NCBI GenBank assembly: GCA_902564695.1
Contig: CACFCB010000001.1
Location: 124,001 to 188,000, forward strand
Direction of reading: 5' to 3'
Source: an uncultured Prochlorococcus sp.
GTDB lineage: Bacteria > Cyanobacteriota > Cyanobacteriia > PCC-6307 > Cyanobiaceae
Length of the DNA: 64,000 nt
Of the stretch, positions 51,933 through 63,420 are shown piece after piece. A program made the translations under genes and the position numbers. The notes under the pieces are model-generated. The model ran no database searches. It was not told where the DNA came from and saw only the letters and a list, made by a program, of their open reading frames with translations. The first letter of the stretch is position 1. Each line of letters begins with the position of its first letter.

Positions 51933-52787
51933 TTGCAAATTAATAATTCATATTCGCCATTGATTTCAAGTAGAAGGAACCCTTTAGTTAGGAAATTAAG
52001 GTCTCTTTCTAAAAAAGAAGGACGTAAACAATATTCTTCTCTTTTGCTTGAGGGGACTCATTTATTAGAAGAAGCTTTAAAAACAAATTTTTTCCCAATG
52101 GAGGTTATTGCAACTGCTGATTGGTTTGATGGGCATCAAGAAGTTTTAAAAAAAATGGCTTCCAGTTCTTTATTAACTCCTGTTACTCAAAATGTTTTAG
52201 AAGCAGCCTTGTCAACAATTACTCCAGATGGGGTTGCAGCAATATTTCCATTATCAGGTTTACCAAAATTGGTTAAAGAACCTAAACACATTTTAGCTCT
52301 GGATAGGATCCAAGACCCTGGCAATTTGGGAAATTTATTTCGATCAGCACTTGCTGCTGAATATGAAGTTGTTTGGTTAGCTTCTGGAGCAGATCCGTTG
52401 AATCAAAAGGTTTTAAGATCCTCAGCAGGCTCAGTCCTTCACTTGCCTTTTGAACGGATAGGAGATTCATCTTCTTCAAGTATTGAAATGCTTGTTTCAA
52501 AACTAAATATTGCAATAGATAATAATTATCAAGTAGTTGGCACAAAATTACCTAATAAAAAAACGAAAAATGAAGTCAAACCTTATTGGGATTTAGATTG
52601 GAATCTCCCTACTGTATTGGTTCTTGGCAATGAAGGCTCAGGAGTTCATTCATCTATAGAAGCTTGTTGCACAGACTTTGTTACGTTGCCACATAGCTCA
52701 TTAGTTGATTCACTAAATGTGGCATCTGCATCAGTTCCGCTGTTGTTGGAGCGACAAAGAGTAAAAATGGTTAAGGGTATCCAATGA
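51933..52787 (+). CDS. SpoU/TrmH-family RNA 2'-O-methyltransferase
   Basis: LALDRIQDPGNLGNLFRSALA, VLVLGNEGSGVHSSI, LPHSSLVDSLNVASASVPLLLE. Confidence 0.93.
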   Translation: MQINNSYSPLISSRRNPLVRKLRSLSKKEGRKQYSSLLLEGTHLLEEALKTNFFPMEVIATADWFDGHQEVLKKMASSSLLTPVTQNVLEAALSTITPDGVAAIFPLSGLPKLVKEPKHILALDRIQDPGNLGNLFRSALAAEYEVVWLASGADPLNQKVLRSSAGSVLHLPFERIGDSSSSSIEMLVSKLNIAIDNNYQVVGTKLPNKKTKNEVKPYWDLDWNLPTVLVLGNEGSGVHSSIEACCTDFVTLPHSSLVDSLNVASASVPLLLERQRVKMVKGIQ

Positions 52788-54235
52788 AAACCGTGAATGA
52801 AATTTCTTTTGATTTCGATTTAATCGTTATCGGAGCTGGATATGGAGGCTTTGATGCCGCGAAACATGCAGCTGAAGGAGGGTTGAAAGTCGCGATTATT
52901 GAATCAAGGGATATGGGCGGAACTTGTGTGAATAGGGGATGTGTTCCCTCAAAAGCACTTTTAGCTGCAAGTGGTAAGGTTCGTGAACTTGCTAACGCTC
53001 CTCATCTTGCTGAATTTGGTATCCATTCCGCTCCGGTTAGATTTGAACGAAAGAAAATTGCTGAGCATGCAAGAAATTTGGTTGAGACAATACGAAAAAA
53101 TCTTACAAAAACCCTTGAAAGATCTGGAGTTGAGATACTCAAGGGAGAAGGACGTTTAGAGGGCAAACAAAAGGTGGGTTTAAGACAAAATAATGGAGTT
53201 GATAGAATTTTTTCTGCCAGAGATATTATCTTGGCTACCGGATCAGACCCATTTGTCCCCCCTGGGATTGAAATTGATGGGCGAACAGTTTTTACAAGTG
53301 ATGAGGCTATAAATTTAGAATGGCTGCCAAGGTGGATCGCAATTATTGGTAGTGGCTATATAGGTTTGGAATTTGCTGATATTTATACAGCTTTAGGTTG
53401 TGAGGTAACAATGATTGAAGCTCTTGAAAAAATAATGCCTACTTTTGATCCTGATATTACAAAAATCGCCTCAAGAAACTTAATTGATAAAAGAGATATT
53501 GAAACTCGTGCTGGAGTCTTCGCTACTAAAATCAAGCCAGGTTGTCCTGTCGAAATTGAACTCACAGATGCAAAGAGTCGAGAAGTTATTGAGGAACTTC
53601 AGGTTGATGCTGTTTTGGTTGCGACAGGTCGAGTCCCCTCAACTAAAAATTTAAATCTACAATCTGTTGGTGTTGAAACAACTAGGGGTTTTATTCCAAT
53701 TGATGATCAGATGAGAGTATTGGTTAATGAAAAACCTGTTTCTAATCTATGGGCTGTGGGGGACGTTACTGGTAAGCTGATGTTAGCTCATACTGCAGCT
53801 GCGCAGGGCAGTATTGCGGTAGAAAATATTTTAGGAAAATCGATAAAAATTGACTATAGAAGTATCCCTGCTGCAACTTTTACACATCCGGAGATAAGTT
53901 CTGTTGGATTATCAGAAGAAGAAGCAAAAGATTTAGCGAAGAATGAAGATTTTGAGCTTGGAATAGTCAGAAGCTATTTCAAAGCAAACTCAAAGGCTTT
54001 AGCTGAATTAGAGAGTGATGGCATTATGAAGTTGATTTTTAGTAAAGATACAGGAGAAGTTCTTGGGGCTCATATTTATGGATTACATGCGGCTGATTTG
54101 ATACAAGAGGTCTCTAATGCCATTTCTAGAAGACAACGAGTAAATGATTTAGCAAAAGAGGTTCATACTCATCCAACATTAAGTGAAGTTGTAGAGGTTG
54201 CATATAAACAAGCTTCTCTACAATTAAAGAATTAG
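52784..54235 (+). CDS. lpdA: dihydrolipoyl dehydrogenase
   Basis: LIVIGAGYGGFDAAKHAAEGGLKVAIIESRDMGGTCVNRGCVPSKALLA. Confidence 0.96.
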   Translation: MKTVNEISFDFDLIVIGAGYGGFDAAKHAAEGGLKVAIIESRDMGGTCVNRGCVPSKALLAASGKVRELANAPHLAEFGIHSAPVRFERKKIAEHARNLVETIRKNLTKTLERSGVEILKGEGRLEGKQKVGLRQNNGVDRIFSARDIILATGSDPFVPPGIEIDGRTVFTSDEAINLEWLPRWIAIIGSGYIGLEFADIYTALGCEVTMIEALEKIMPTFDPDITKIASRNLIDKRDIETRAGVFATKIKPGCPVEIELTDAKSREVIEELQVDAVLVATGRVPSTKNLNLQSVGVETTRGFIPIDDQMRVLVNEKPVSNLWAVGDVTGKLMLAHTAAAQGSIAVENILGKSIKIDYRSIPAATFTHPEISSVGLSEEEAKDLAKNEDFELGIVRSYFKANSKALAELESDGIMKLIFSKDTGEVLGAHIYGLHAADLIQEVSNAISRRQRVNDLAKEVHTHPTLSEVVEVAYKQASLQLKN

Positions 54236-54275
54236 TTAAATCGATTTCTTATAGAGATCATTAATCATTTTAATT

Positions 54276-55163
54276 ATGGAAATCAGAAGGCGACCACCCA
54301 ATCCAAGTATAAAAGTAGCTAATTTAGAGTATGCAATCCCTCATCCAGATTCAAAACCTAAAAATATTTTGGAGGAAATTGTCTGGGAGAAAGAAATAGA
54401 AGTTGAAATTGCGCGTAAAAAAGTATCCCTTGAGGATTTTAAAAAAAAGATTAAGGAATTGCCAAAAACAAAAGATTTTCTAGAAGCCTTGAAAAATAGT
54501 AAAAATAAACCTGCTCTTATATCAGAAATAAAAAAAGCTAGTCCAAGTAAAGGAACTATTAGAGAGGATTTTGATGCAAAAATAATAGGGAAATTATATC
54601 AAGATGGAGGAGCTAATTGTATATCAGTTTTAACAGATAAAAAATTTTTTCAAGGTGGCTTTGATGTCTTAGTTGAAGTTCGAAAGGCAGTCACAATTCC
54701 AATCCTATGTAAGGACTTTATTCTTTATCCATATCAGCTTTACCAAGCAAGAGCTTCGGGGGCTGATGCCGTGCTTTTAATTGCAGCAATCCTTTCAGAT
54801 TCTGATTTAAAATATTTATCCAAGGTTGCTAAAAATTTGGGGCTTACAACATTAGTAGAAGTCCATGACGCAGAAGAACTTGAAAGAGTGCTAAATATTT
54901 CTTCATTTAAGTTAATAGGAATTAATAATAGAGATTTGAAGAGTTTCAATACTAATCTTGAAGTTACAAAGAAATTGGCAGAAAATTTTTCCAGTCAAAT
55001 TAAAGAAAAATCTATTACTTTAGTAAGTGAGTCAGGTTTATTTACTCGAAAAGATTTGACTTTAGTAAATAGTTACGGTGCTGATGCTGTCTTGGTAGGT
55101 GAATCTCTTATGTCAAAGGAAGATATATTAGGTGCAGTCAAAAAGTTAACTGATAACTTATAA
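54276..55163 (+). CDS. trpC: indole-3-glycerol phosphate synthase
   Basis: [64 protein letters not shown]. Confidence 0.97.
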   Translation: MEIRRRPPNPSIKVANLEYAIPHPDSKPKNILEEIVWEKEIEVEIARKKVSLEDFKKKIKELPKTKDFLEALKNSKNKPALISEIKKASPSKGTIREDFDAKIIGKLYQDGGANCISVLTDKKFFQGGFDVLVEVRKAVTIPILCKDFILYPYQLYQARASGADAVLLIAAILSDSDLKYLSKVAKNLGLTTLVEVHDAEELERVLNISSFKLIGINNRDLKSFNTNLEVTKKLAENFSSQIKEKSITLVSESGLFTRKDLTLVNSYGADAVLVGESLMSKEDILGAVKKLTDNL

Positions 55164-55195
55164 ATCAATTACAAAATTTGGGCAATATTTTAAAG

Positions 55196-55573
55196 CTAGT
55201 CTCTAAAAATTTTAACTACTTTTCCAACGATTAAATTAAAATTAATTAAACCCCATTCACGACTATCAGTACTAGATAGTGGATTGTCTCCTCTTAAATC
55301 AAATTTCTTTTGATCAATTTTATATATTCGTTTTATTATTAGATGGCTTTTCAATTTTGGGTGCGATGCTATAACTAAATCACCAACTTTTAGGTCATAT
55401 TTTTTTGAATTAATTTTCTTATATATTAATAAATCTCCTTCTAAAATAAACGGCAACATTGATTTACCGACAACACGTAAATGATGCCGGTAACCCACCA
55501 ATAAGCTTAATAAAGTAAATAAATCAGGCTTTTGTAAAAGATTTTTATCAGCTTGCAGTAACCCATTTGTCAT
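55196..55573 (-). CDS. sodX: nickel-type superoxide dismutase maturation protease (S26-like)
   Basis: VVGKSMLPFILEGDLLIYKK...VGDLVIASHP...LRGDNPLSSTDSREWG; overlaps the sodN 3' end; likely ATG 55573. Confidence 0.85.
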   Translation of the reverse strand: MTNGLLQADKNLLQKPDLFTLLSLLVGYRHHLRVVGKSMLPFILEGDLLIYKKINSKKYDLKVGDLVIASHPKLKSHLIIKRIYKIDQKKFDLRGDNPLSSTDSREWGLINFNLIVGKVVKIFRD

Positions 55574-56018
55574 CTCTACCTTTAGATGACCAAAACATCG
55601 AGTGAATCTTTTCAACTGCTGTTATTAATTCCTCTGCCTTGCTTTGATCAATGCTTACCTTGCATGCGCTACAAAGCTTCGCTGCTTTCCAAAAAGTGTC
55701 GTGAAGATCTGGATATGTAGATAGGTGCTCAGGTTTGAAATAATCTGTCCAGAGTATTAGAAGTTCTTTTTTAGTCTTTTGTGATTCTTCCTCTTTAATT
55801 GCTACAAAGCGAGAAAAGGTGTTGTTATAAGCTGACATGGAAGCTTGGTCGTTTCCAGCTGGAGATAAAGCAATAAGTTTTTTTGTCATAGACAAAACAG
55901 CTTCAGCCGCAACTCTTGCAGAAGCAGGATCGTATACACCGCAAGGACCATCACAGTGAGCATGTACAGATTTTGCTGGGAGTTTTCTTAAGATGGATGT
56001 AAGTGAGTCGCTCAACAT
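55548..56018 (-). CDS. sodN: nickel superoxide dismutase
   Basis: Propeptide followed by HCDGPCGVYDPASARVAAEAV (Ni-hook motif). Confidence 0.97.
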   Translation of the reverse strand: MLSDSLTSILRKLPAKSVHAHCDGPCGVYDPASARVAAEAVLSMTKKLIALSPAGNDQASMSAYNNTFSRFVAIKEEESQKTKKELLILWTDYFKPEHLSTYPDLHDTFWKAAKLCSACKVSIDQSKAEELITAVEKIHSMFWSSKGRDDKWVTAS

Positions 56019-56053
56019 CTGAAAATAATTTGAGAAATTTTTTTTTTACAATA

Positions 56054-56077
56054 ATGGCGTTTGTGTACAAACGCCAT
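56054..56077. promoter_or_regulatory. 24-bp near-palindrome upstream of sodN
   Basis: ATGGCGTTTG-TGTA-CAAACGCCAT, 36-59 bp upstream of the sodN start, between fkp and sodN. Confidence 0.5.
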
Positions 56078-56113
56078 AAGTTCTTTTAGAGCCTTCTGAA
56101 TAATTTAAGAAAT

Positions 56114-56713
56114 TCATTTAACACTCAACAATTCTACTTCAAAAGTTAAAACAGAATTAGGTGGTATTGGGCCTATTCCTCTCTTGCCATAGCCCAACTC
56201 TGGGGGGATAACTAATTTTCTTTTGCCTCCTACTTTCATACCTGCTACACCTTCATCCCAACCCTTGATTACCATTCCTGCACCTAAAGAAAATTCAAAA
56301 GGACCTCTTCCATAACTGCTATCAAATTCTTTTCCATCATCTAGGGTACCCTTGTAATTTACAGAAACATTTGATCCTGGTGTGGCTTCTTGACCATCAC
56401 CTAAAACTAATTCAGTAATTTTTAGTCCACTTGAAGTTACTTGAGACGCTCCTATCTCGGATGAGCCAAGAGGAGAGCTGTTTGAACTAGCTTTTTCTGA
56501 AGCCATAGTAAAAAGTGATGGATTAGGGTCTTCTGGATCTAATTCAAATGGATTTTTTACAGCTTCGCTGATTTTTGTGGATTGCCTTACATCTGCTTGG
56601 ATAGTTTGTTTAAATTCTATAGCAGTTGTTGGAGTTGGTGAGATGATTTGACTGATCACTGCAATCATCAAGCAGCTAAGGCAAACAGAAAAGCTAATTA
56701 AGATTTCTCTCAC
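56114..56713 (-). CDS. FKBP-type peptidyl-prolyl cis-trans isomerase
   Basis: [61 protein letters not shown]. Confidence 0.96.
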   Translation of the reverse strand: MREILISFSVCLSCLMIAVISQIISPTPTTAIEFKQTIQADVRQSTKISEAVKNPFELDPEDPNPSLFTMASEKASSNSSPLGSSEIGASQVTSSGLKITELVLGDGQEATPGSNVSVNYKGTLDDGKEFDSSYGRGPFEFSLGAGMVIKGWDEGVAGMKVGGKRKLVIPPELGYGKRGIGPIPPNSVLTFEVELLSVK

Positions 56714-56833
56714 AGAAATATTTAGTAGTCAGAAAATATTCTTACAGATTAATACCCAAATTTCATCGATTTGAACAATAACTAACCAGAAAGTAGGAAT
56801 TTCAACGGTGTATATTTTATTTAAATTAGATTT

Positions 56834-58300
56834 ATGAATAATACTTATTCTATTTTTTTTAAAGCTTTAGTTGGGGGAGGCCTTTCAGGCATCTCTCTTG
56901 GAGAAGGAAATTTTATCTTTATGCTTTTAGGAATAGGTTTGTTATGGCCTGTTAGTCGCAATCCATGGGCAGGTTTTTGCTGGGGTGCAATGGCTATCTT
57001 GTGGAGTCATAAATGGTTGCTAGCACTGCATCCAATTAGTTGGGTTGGGATAAACTCAAATTTAAGTTTACCTATTACTATTTTTATATGGCTTTTTTGT
57101 GGAGCCTTTGGTGGTTGTCTGGTTTCTATTTGGTCAGCTTTGAGGAGTTTCTTGATTTCTGAACCACACAAATTATCTAGATTAGAAAATAAAATTATTT
57201 ATGCAATTTTATTATCAACAATATGGGGTTTAGCTGAAGAAATACTATCAAGAGGCCCTTTGTTTTGGGTTGGAATAGGATCAAGTTTATTGCCTGAAGA
57301 TAGATATTTGGCTGGATTAGCAAGATGGATAGGTTCAGGAGGTTTGGCCTCTATTCAACTTTTGATTGGATGGTGGATTTGGCAAATTTCAGTTGCTTTT
57401 GAAACTAGAAAAAAACTTAAGAAATTAATAGCTCTTGGTCTTACTTTTTTGTCAATAACTCATTTAATTGGATTCATATTGTTGGTTGATTTCCAAAGTT
57501 ATAAGGGAGTAAAGGTTGCAATGTGGCAAACAAATATTCCAATAAGACAAAAATTTAGTCAGGAGGAAATAAAAGCTTTGCCTTTAAAAGTAAATAGAGC
57601 CTTAAATAAGGCCAGTGAATTGAAAGCATCTTTTTTAATTGCTCCAGAGGGAACATTGCCTCTTCAAAGATCAAAAATTAGGGATTTTCCTATTAAATTT
57701 ATCTCTGGTGGTTTTAGGAAAATAAATGGTTCTCAAAGAAGTTCATTATTAGTGTTTCATCCAGGTGAGGAGACCTTTTCAGAGGTATTAGATAAATCTA
57801 GATTAGTTCCTTTGGGTGAGTGGTTTCCTTCATTACCAGACTTTTTAAAAAATGGACTATCTGCAGTAGGTGGTCTTGAGAGTGGAAATCCCTCAAGATT
57901 TCTTGATTGGGAGGGACCATCATTTGCAGGTGTTATTTGTTATGAATTAAGTAATGGAAAAGCTATAGCTAAAGCAGTTAACCTTGGGGCTCAATGGATT
58001 TTGGTAATTGCTAATTTAGATCCCTACCCTATTGCTTTACAGAGACAATTTATGTCTATTGCTCAATTAAGGAGCATAGAAACATCAAAAAATTTAATAT
58101 CTGTTTCAAACACTGGTCCAACAGCATTAATTAGAAATAATGGACAAATTGATACTCTTCTTTCTCCTAATAAAGAACTGGTTAAACTTGTTGATTTAGA
58201 GTTAAATAGTAGGAAAACAGTTTATACATCAATTTCTGATTTCCCTATGGTTTTTCTTACTTTGATTAGCCTAATAAGCGTTTTAAGGTTACGTAATTAA
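56834..58300 (+). CDS. lnt: apolipoprotein N-acyltransferase
   Basis: Polytopic N-terminus plus nitrilase-like domain; catalytic-type motifs APEGTLP, LDKSRLVPLGEWFP, GVICYE. Confidence 0.88.
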   Translation: MNNTYSIFFKALVGGGLSGISLGEGNFIFMLLGIGLLWPVSRNPWAGFCWGAMAILWSHKWLLALHPISWVGINSNLSLPITIFIWLFCGAFGGCLVSIWSALRSFLISEPHKLSRLENKIIYAILLSTIWGLAEEILSRGPLFWVGIGSSLLPEDRYLAGLARWIGSGGLASIQLLIGWWIWQISVAFETRKKLKKLIALGLTFLSITHLIGFILLVDFQSYKGVKVAMWQTNIPIRQKFSQEEIKALPLKVNRALNKASELKASFLIAPEGTLPLQRSKIRDFPIKFISGGFRKINGSQRSSLLVFHPGEETFSEVLDKSRLVPLGEWFPSLPDFLKNGLSAVGGLESGNPSRFLDWEGPSFAGVICYELSNGKAIAKAVNLGAQWILVIANLDPYPIALQRQFMSIAQLRSIETSKNLISVSNTGPTALIRNNGQIDTLLSPNKELVKLVDLELNSRKTVYTSISDFPMVFLTLISLISVLRLRN

Positions 58301-58314
58301 AGTTCAAAAAATGA

Positions 58315-59526
58315 CTAAATTTTTGAAATAATGCCTCCACCTAGTACAAAGTCTCCTTTATAAAATACTGCTGCTTGCCCAGGAGTAACAGAAAATTGAT
58401 CTTCATCAAAATATATTAGACATTGAGAACATGAACTTTCTTTTAAAATCTTATGGATTGGTACTAATTTCGCTTTTACAGCTTTACTTCTATATCTAAT
58501 CTGAACTTCAACATCTATTGGTTGTTTAGGTGCTTCAATTGAAACCCAATTTATCTCTTTTACAAGACAATTTGAATTACCTGAATCATCTCTGGGAGCA
58601 ACGACTATGCGGTTTAATGGAGCATTAATTTCAACAACATGTAGAGGAACTTTCCAAGAAATTCCTAATCCTTTTCGTTGTCCAATAGTAAAATGTTGAA
58701 TTCCATCATGGGAACCAACGATTTGTCCGTCTCTGAGAACAATATCTCCTTTTTTAGGTGGAAGATACGTATCAATAAACGCATTCATAGATCCATAATG
58801 TTCGGCTAGACAAAGATCTTGGCTTTCGGCCTTTTCTGCTGTTTTTAAAGAATGTTTAAAAGCTTCAATTCGTGTGATTTCTTTAGTTAGTTCTCCGAGA
58901 GGGAAAATTGTTTTTCCTAGTATTTCTTGAGATAAATCATATAAAAAATAGCTTTGATCTTTTCTGGGATCTTTGCCTCTTAAAAGTTTGTGTCTATGAA
59001 CGCCATCGCCTGGAAGATTAGCTTCTTTAAAAGATTCATTTGAGTATCTAATCCTTGCGTAATGCCCTGTAGCGATCTTGTCGATATTTTTATTATTTTT
59101 AACCCATTTCAGCATTTCTGAAAATTTAACTGATTTATTGCAGCGAGAACAGGGCAAAGGTGTAATTCCTGCTTCATATCCTTGTATAACATTATTGATA
59201 ATTTCTTTTTGAAAAATTTCTTTTGAATCAACTACATGATGCTTGATTCCAAGTTGATCACATACACCTGCAGCATCAATTAGTCCGTCTGAGCAGCAAG
59301 AACCTTTACCTTTCATTAACCACAAAGTTAAACCCGACACATCCCAACCTGCTTCACAAAAAAGAGCAGCAGTTAATGAGCTGTCGACCCCTCCAGATAG
59401 TCCCACTACCACTGAATGTTTGCCAGAAAAACTGTGAAGTTTTTTTAATGTCTTTGCAACTGTTTTCTCTGAAGTCAAATGGTTTAAAACTTTTTTTGTT
59501 TCTCTTGTTTCCACATTCATGAGCAA
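58315..59526 (-). CDS. mnmA: tRNA-specific 2-thiouridylase
   Basis: [49 protein letters not shown]. Confidence 0.96.
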   Translation of the reverse strand: MLMNVETRETKKVLNHLTSEKTVAKTLKKLHSFSGKHSVVVGLSGGVDSSLTAALFCEAGWDVSGLTLWLMKGKGSCCSDGLIDAAGVCDQLGIKHHVVDSKEIFQKEIINNVIQGYEAGITPLPCSRCNKSVKFSEMLKWVKNNKNIDKIATGHYARIRYSNESFKEANLPGDGVHRHKLLRGKDPRKDQSYFLYDLSQEILGKTIFPLGELTKEITRIEAFKHSLKTAEKAESQDLCLAEHYGSMNAFIDTYLPPKKGDIVLRDGQIVGSHDGIQHFTIGQRKGLGISWKVPLHVVEINAPLNRIVVAPRDDSGNSNCLVKEINWVSIEAPKQPIDVEVQIRYRSKAVKAKLVPIHKILKESSCSQCLIYFDEDQFSVTPGQAAVFYKGDFVLGGGIISKI

Positions 59527-59564
59527 TACTCGCGGCTTTTATTCATAGTGGGTTTGTTTGCTTT

Positions 59565-61118
59565 TTGATCTTGTATTGGCCTGAATCTGACTCAGAACAT
59601 TTAATCGTTTCTTCTAAGCAGATGCAAAACATAGAAAAAGAAATGTTTTCTATGGGCATGCCTGTGGAAGCTTTAATGGAAAAAGTAGGGATTAGTATCT
59701 CTTCATGGATATTAAACAGGCAAGGGTTGTTTGAAAATGGTGCGATCGTTCTTGTAGGTCCAGGTCACAATGGAGGAGATGGACTAGTTATTGCAAGAGA
59801 ACTTTATCTGGCAGGCGTTGATATCTCAATTTGGTGTCCATTTCTATTGAAAAAAGAATTAACACAAAAACATTTTGATTATGCAATGCAGATTGGCATT
59901 AAAAACTTAGGAAGAAAACCCAATCCAAATTCAGATTTATTATGGATTGAGGCACTATTTGGATTGGGGCAATCTAAAAGTATTTCTGAAGAAATACTTG
60001 ATTTATTAAATTTGAAGAAGAAATCTAGTCCTGATAAATTAATTAGTGTTGATCTACCTATTGGATTAAATTCAGACAATGGGAATGTAGTATCAAAAAC
60101 ATCTTATAAGGCTACTTCAACACTCACTATTGGTCTTTTTAAGTCTGGTTTAATACAAGATTCAGCTATTGATTTTGTAGGTGATTTAGAGAGAGTCGAT
60201 ATCGGTATTCCTAAAAAGATTTTGGATGATTTACCTGGAAAACAGCCTCTTCGCATTTCTTTTTCAGATTTAGCTACTTTCGATTGGCCTCAACCTGGAA
60301 AAAATAAAAATAAATACCAAAGAGGAAGAGTTCTAGTTATAGCAGGAAGTGAAAAATATAGAGGTGCAGCATATCTTGCATTGAGAGGCGCTTTAGCGAG
60401 TGGAGCTGGAAGCGTTAGTGCCTTTTTGCCTCAATCAGTTGCATCGTCTCTTTGGAGCACTCACCCTGAAATATTATTGGTTGGTGATTTAAATACTTTT
60501 CCTGATGGGTCTTCAGATTGTTCTGGGGTTTTAAACGAAGTAGATTTAAATAAGTATGACTCGATTTTGATTGGACCTGGATTAGGTGTATCAAAAAAAA
60601 ATGATTGTTTTGGTACTTTGCTACAAAATTTCAAAGGTTTACTTGTTCTTGATGCTGATGCAATAAACCGTTTGTCATTGACAGTTAAAGGCTGGGAATG
60701 GTTAATCAATAGAAATGGTCCTACCTGGCTTACCCCTCATATTGAAGAGTTTAAGAGACTTTTTCCTTCTATTAATTGTTCTAATCCATTGAAAGCTGGA
60801 ATTGAGGCTGCAAAACTTTGTGGCTCTTCTGTTCTTTTGAAATGTGCTCATAGTGTTATTTCTGACCCGAAAGGGGAAACCTGGCAAATAGGCCAAGTAA
60901 ATTCCAGTGTCGCAAGAATTGGCTTTGGTGATGTTTTGGCTGGTTTTGTTACAGGGATGGGTGCCCGTGGACTTGTTTCTGATGAAAGATTGGATACTAA
61001 TTTGCTTGCCGCCTCGGCTTTAATGCATGCATATGCAGGTGCCTTTTGCTTAAGAGGAAGCGAAGCAAGCAGTATTTGCATTTTTCTTAGTGAACTAATC
61101 AAAAAAGAGAGTACTTGA
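59565..61118 (+). CDS. nnr: bifunctional NAD(P)H-hydrate epimerase / ADP-dependent dehydratase
   Basis: IVLVGPGHNGGDGLVIAREL, LVIAGSEKYRGAAYLALRGALASGAGSV, WLTPHIEEFKRLFP, GFGDVLAGFVTGM. Confidence 0.94.
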   Translation: MILYWPESDSEHLIVSSKQMQNIEKEMFSMGMPVEALMEKVGISISSWILNRQGLFENGAIVLVGPGHNGGDGLVIARELYLAGVDISIWCPFLLKKELTQKHFDYAMQIGIKNLGRKPNPNSDLLWIEALFGLGQSKSISEEILDLLNLKKKSSPDKLISVDLPIGLNSDNGNVVSKTSYKATSTLTIGLFKSGLIQDSAIDFVGDLERVDIGIPKKILDDLPGKQPLRISFSDLATFDWPQPGKNKNKYQRGRVLVIAGSEKYRGAAYLALRGALASGAGSVSAFLPQSVASSLWSTHPEILLVGDLNTFPDGSSDCSGVLNEVDLNKYDSILIGPGLGVSKKNDCFGTLLQNFKGLLVLDADAINRLSLTVKGWEWLINRNGPTWLTPHIEEFKRLFPSINCSNPLKAGIEAAKLCGSSVLLKCAHSVISDPKGETWQIGQVNSSVARIGFGDVLAGFVTGMGARGLVSDERLDTNLLAASALMHAYAGAFCLRGSEASSICIFLSELIKKEST

Positions 61119-61275
61119 AATGTTTTGAAACAAACATTTACGAGGGGGAAATGGCCGATTTGGTGTCATTTGTTAACTAATAATCAACAGAATCTGAAGC
61201 CTTCTTGAAACCTGAGCATGTTTGGCAATTTCTGTAGGAAAGTTTTACCACTTTGAAGTACGGGGTCAAGAAACA

Positions 61276-62217
61276 ATGGTTTCATCTGCACCCAAGCCTG
61301 CTGAATCTCAAAAACGACGCAGCAGTGATCCTATTAGTTGGTATCTTTCCTCAATTGGAAGAGTCCCACTATTAACTCCTGCTGAAGAAATTGAACTTGG
61401 TAATCAGGTTCAAACAATGATGACTCTGACTGAAGATGGTCAAATAAAAGATGAGAGTAAGGAATTTAATTCTCATCAACGAAGATTAATTCGAATAGGG
61501 AGAAGAGCTAAAGAAAGAATGATGAAAGCGAATCTTCGTTTAGTTGTAAGCGTTGCAAAAAAATATCAGGGAAAAGGTCTTGAACTTTTAGATTTGGTGC
61601 AAGAAGGATCTCTAGGCTTGGAAAGGGCTGTAGAAAAATTTGATCCTACTCGTGGGTATAAATTTTCCACTTATGCTTTTTGGTGGATTAGACAAAGCAT
61701 GACTAGAGCAATTGCTTGCCAGTCTAGAACTATTCGATTACCTGTTCATTTGAGTGAAAGGTTGGCAACTATTAGAAAAGTGAGCCTAGACTTGGCTCAC
61801 AAACTTGGAGCTATGCCTAGTCGTCTTGAAATAGCCGAGGCAATGGAAATTGAGGTTGAAGAACTTGATTCTATTTTGAGACAAGCTTTAACCACTAGTA
61901 GTCTTGATGCTCCTGTTAATGGCGATGAAGGACGTAGCTTTTTAGGTGATTTAATAGCTGATGGTTCTGGAGAAGAACCATTGGACAAAGTTGAACAAAG
62001 AATTCATCAAGAGCAGCTTGGAAGGTGGTTAAGTCATTTAAGTGAACAGGAACAGCATGTTATTAGGCTTAGATTTGGATTAGAAGGTAATGAAAGGCAC
62101 ACCCTTGCTGAAATTGGAAGACTTTTACAGGTTTCTCGTGAGAGGGTTCGACAAGTTGAGTTAAAGGCATTAAGAAAATTGAGAAACCTAACAAGGAAGC
62201 TTCCAAGCGGTATTTGA
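61276..62217 (+). CDS. sigma-70 family RNA polymerase sigma factor (group 2 cyanobacterial type)
   Basis: DPISWYLSSIGRVPLLTPAEEIELG, KGLELLDLVQEGSLGLERAVEKFDPTRGYKFSTYAFWWIRQSMTRA, RERVRQVELKALRKLR; likely ATG 61276. Confidence 0.93.
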   Translation: MVSSAPKPAESQKRRSSDPISWYLSSIGRVPLLTPAEEIELGNQVQTMMTLTEDGQIKDESKEFNSHQRRLIRIGRRAKERMMKANLRLVVSVAKKYQGKGLELLDLVQEGSLGLERAVEKFDPTRGYKFSTYAFWWIRQSMTRAIACQSRTIRLPVHLSERLATIRKVSLDLAHKLGAMPSRLEIAEAMEIEVEELDSILRQALTTSSLDAPVNGDEGRSFLGDLIADGSGEEPLDKVEQRIHQEQLGRWLSHLSEQEQHVIRLRFGLEGNERHTLAEIGRLLQVSRERVRQVELKALRKLRNLTRKLPSGI

Positions 62218-62230
62218 CTAATATCCAAAT

Positions 62231-63325
62231 TTAATTTTCCGCCCAAATATATTTAGTTAGCTCTCTTGGATCAGGTTCAGGTGCATTTAGGGCAAACTCA
62301 ACAGCTTCGTTAACTTGTAGATCAATTTCTTTTTCGATATTTCTTAATTCTTCATCAGAAACTAACTCAGCATGTGTTAGATCATTTTTTAATTTTTTAA
62401 TCGGATCCCTTTTTGCCCAGAATTCTTTTTCTTTTTCTGATCTAAGTTCATCTGGATCAGCCAAAGAATGACCTCTGAACCTATAAGTCAGACACTCTAT
62501 TAAAGTTGGCCCCTCTCCAGCTCTAGCTCGCTCAAGGGCTCTTTGAGTCGCCCCTCTTACCGCTAAAACATCCATTCCGTCTATCTCTTCACCAGGCATA
62601 CCAAAGGCAGAGGCTTTTCTCCATATTTCAGTTTCACTAGTTGCTCGGTCGTGAGCCATCCCAATTGCCCATTTATTATTTTCGACTACAAAAATGATTG
62701 GTAATTTCCATAATTGAGCCATATTTAAACATTCATAAAATTGACCAATATTGCAAGTCCCGTCTCCAAAAAAGGCTGCAGTGACTGAATCGCTATTTTC
62801 TTTTAATGCTTCTCTCTTGTATTTGCTACTGAAAGCTGCACCAAGTGCAACTGGAATGCCTTCACCAATAAATGCATAACCACCAAGTAAATGATGTTCC
62901 TTTGAGAAAAGATGCATAGATCCTCCTCTCCCTTTGCTGCAACCCGTCTCTTTACCAAAGAGCTCACTCATAACTTCTTTTGCAGGAACTCCTGCGCTCA
63001 AGGCATGTACGTGGTCTCTATAAGTGCTGCAAAACCAATCATGTTTTTGTTTCATTGCACCAATAACGCCAGTGCTTATTGCTTCTTGTCCGTTGTAAAG
63101 ATGAACAAATCCAAACATCTTCCCTCTGTAATACATTTCTGCGCATTTATCTTCAAAACGTCTTCCCAAAGTCATATCTTTGAAAAGATTTAAACCAATT
63201 TCTCTATTGATTTTAGCTGGTTTAGGATCACCAAGATTGCTTAGCCTATCGGCGTGTTCCCTGTGCTGATTAGGGTCTTGGCTGTTTTGGTCAGGGGTTG
63301 GCGACATGACTTCGTTCATATTCAC
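62231..63325 (-). CDS. pdhA: pyruvate dehydrogenase E1 component alpha subunit
   Basis: [78 protein letters not shown]. Confidence 0.96.
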   Translation of the reverse strand: MNMNEVMSPTPDQNSQDPNQHREHADRLSNLGDPKPAKINREIGLNLFKDMTLGRRFEDKCAEMYYRGKMFGFVHLYNGQEAISTGVIGAMKQKHDWFCSTYRDHVHALSAGVPAKEVMSELFGKETGCSKGRGGSMHLFSKEHHLLGGYAFIGEGIPVALGAAFSSKYKREALKENSDSVTAAFFGDGTCNIGQFYECLNMAQLWKLPIIFVVENNKWAIGMAHDRATSETEIWRKASAFGMPGEEIDGMDVLAVRGATQRALERARAGEGPTLIECLTYRFRGHSLADPDELRSEKEKEFWAKRDPIKKLKNDLTHAELVSDEELRNIEKEIDLQVNEAVEFALNAPEPDPRELTKYIWAEN

Positions 63326-63420
63326 GTATCAATCCTTTTTAGACTTTAAGCGTCAATGGATGCAAAATGGTTAAAAACCCTTACGATGCCTAGAGCTTTT
63401 TTCTAATTACCTAGTAGCGA

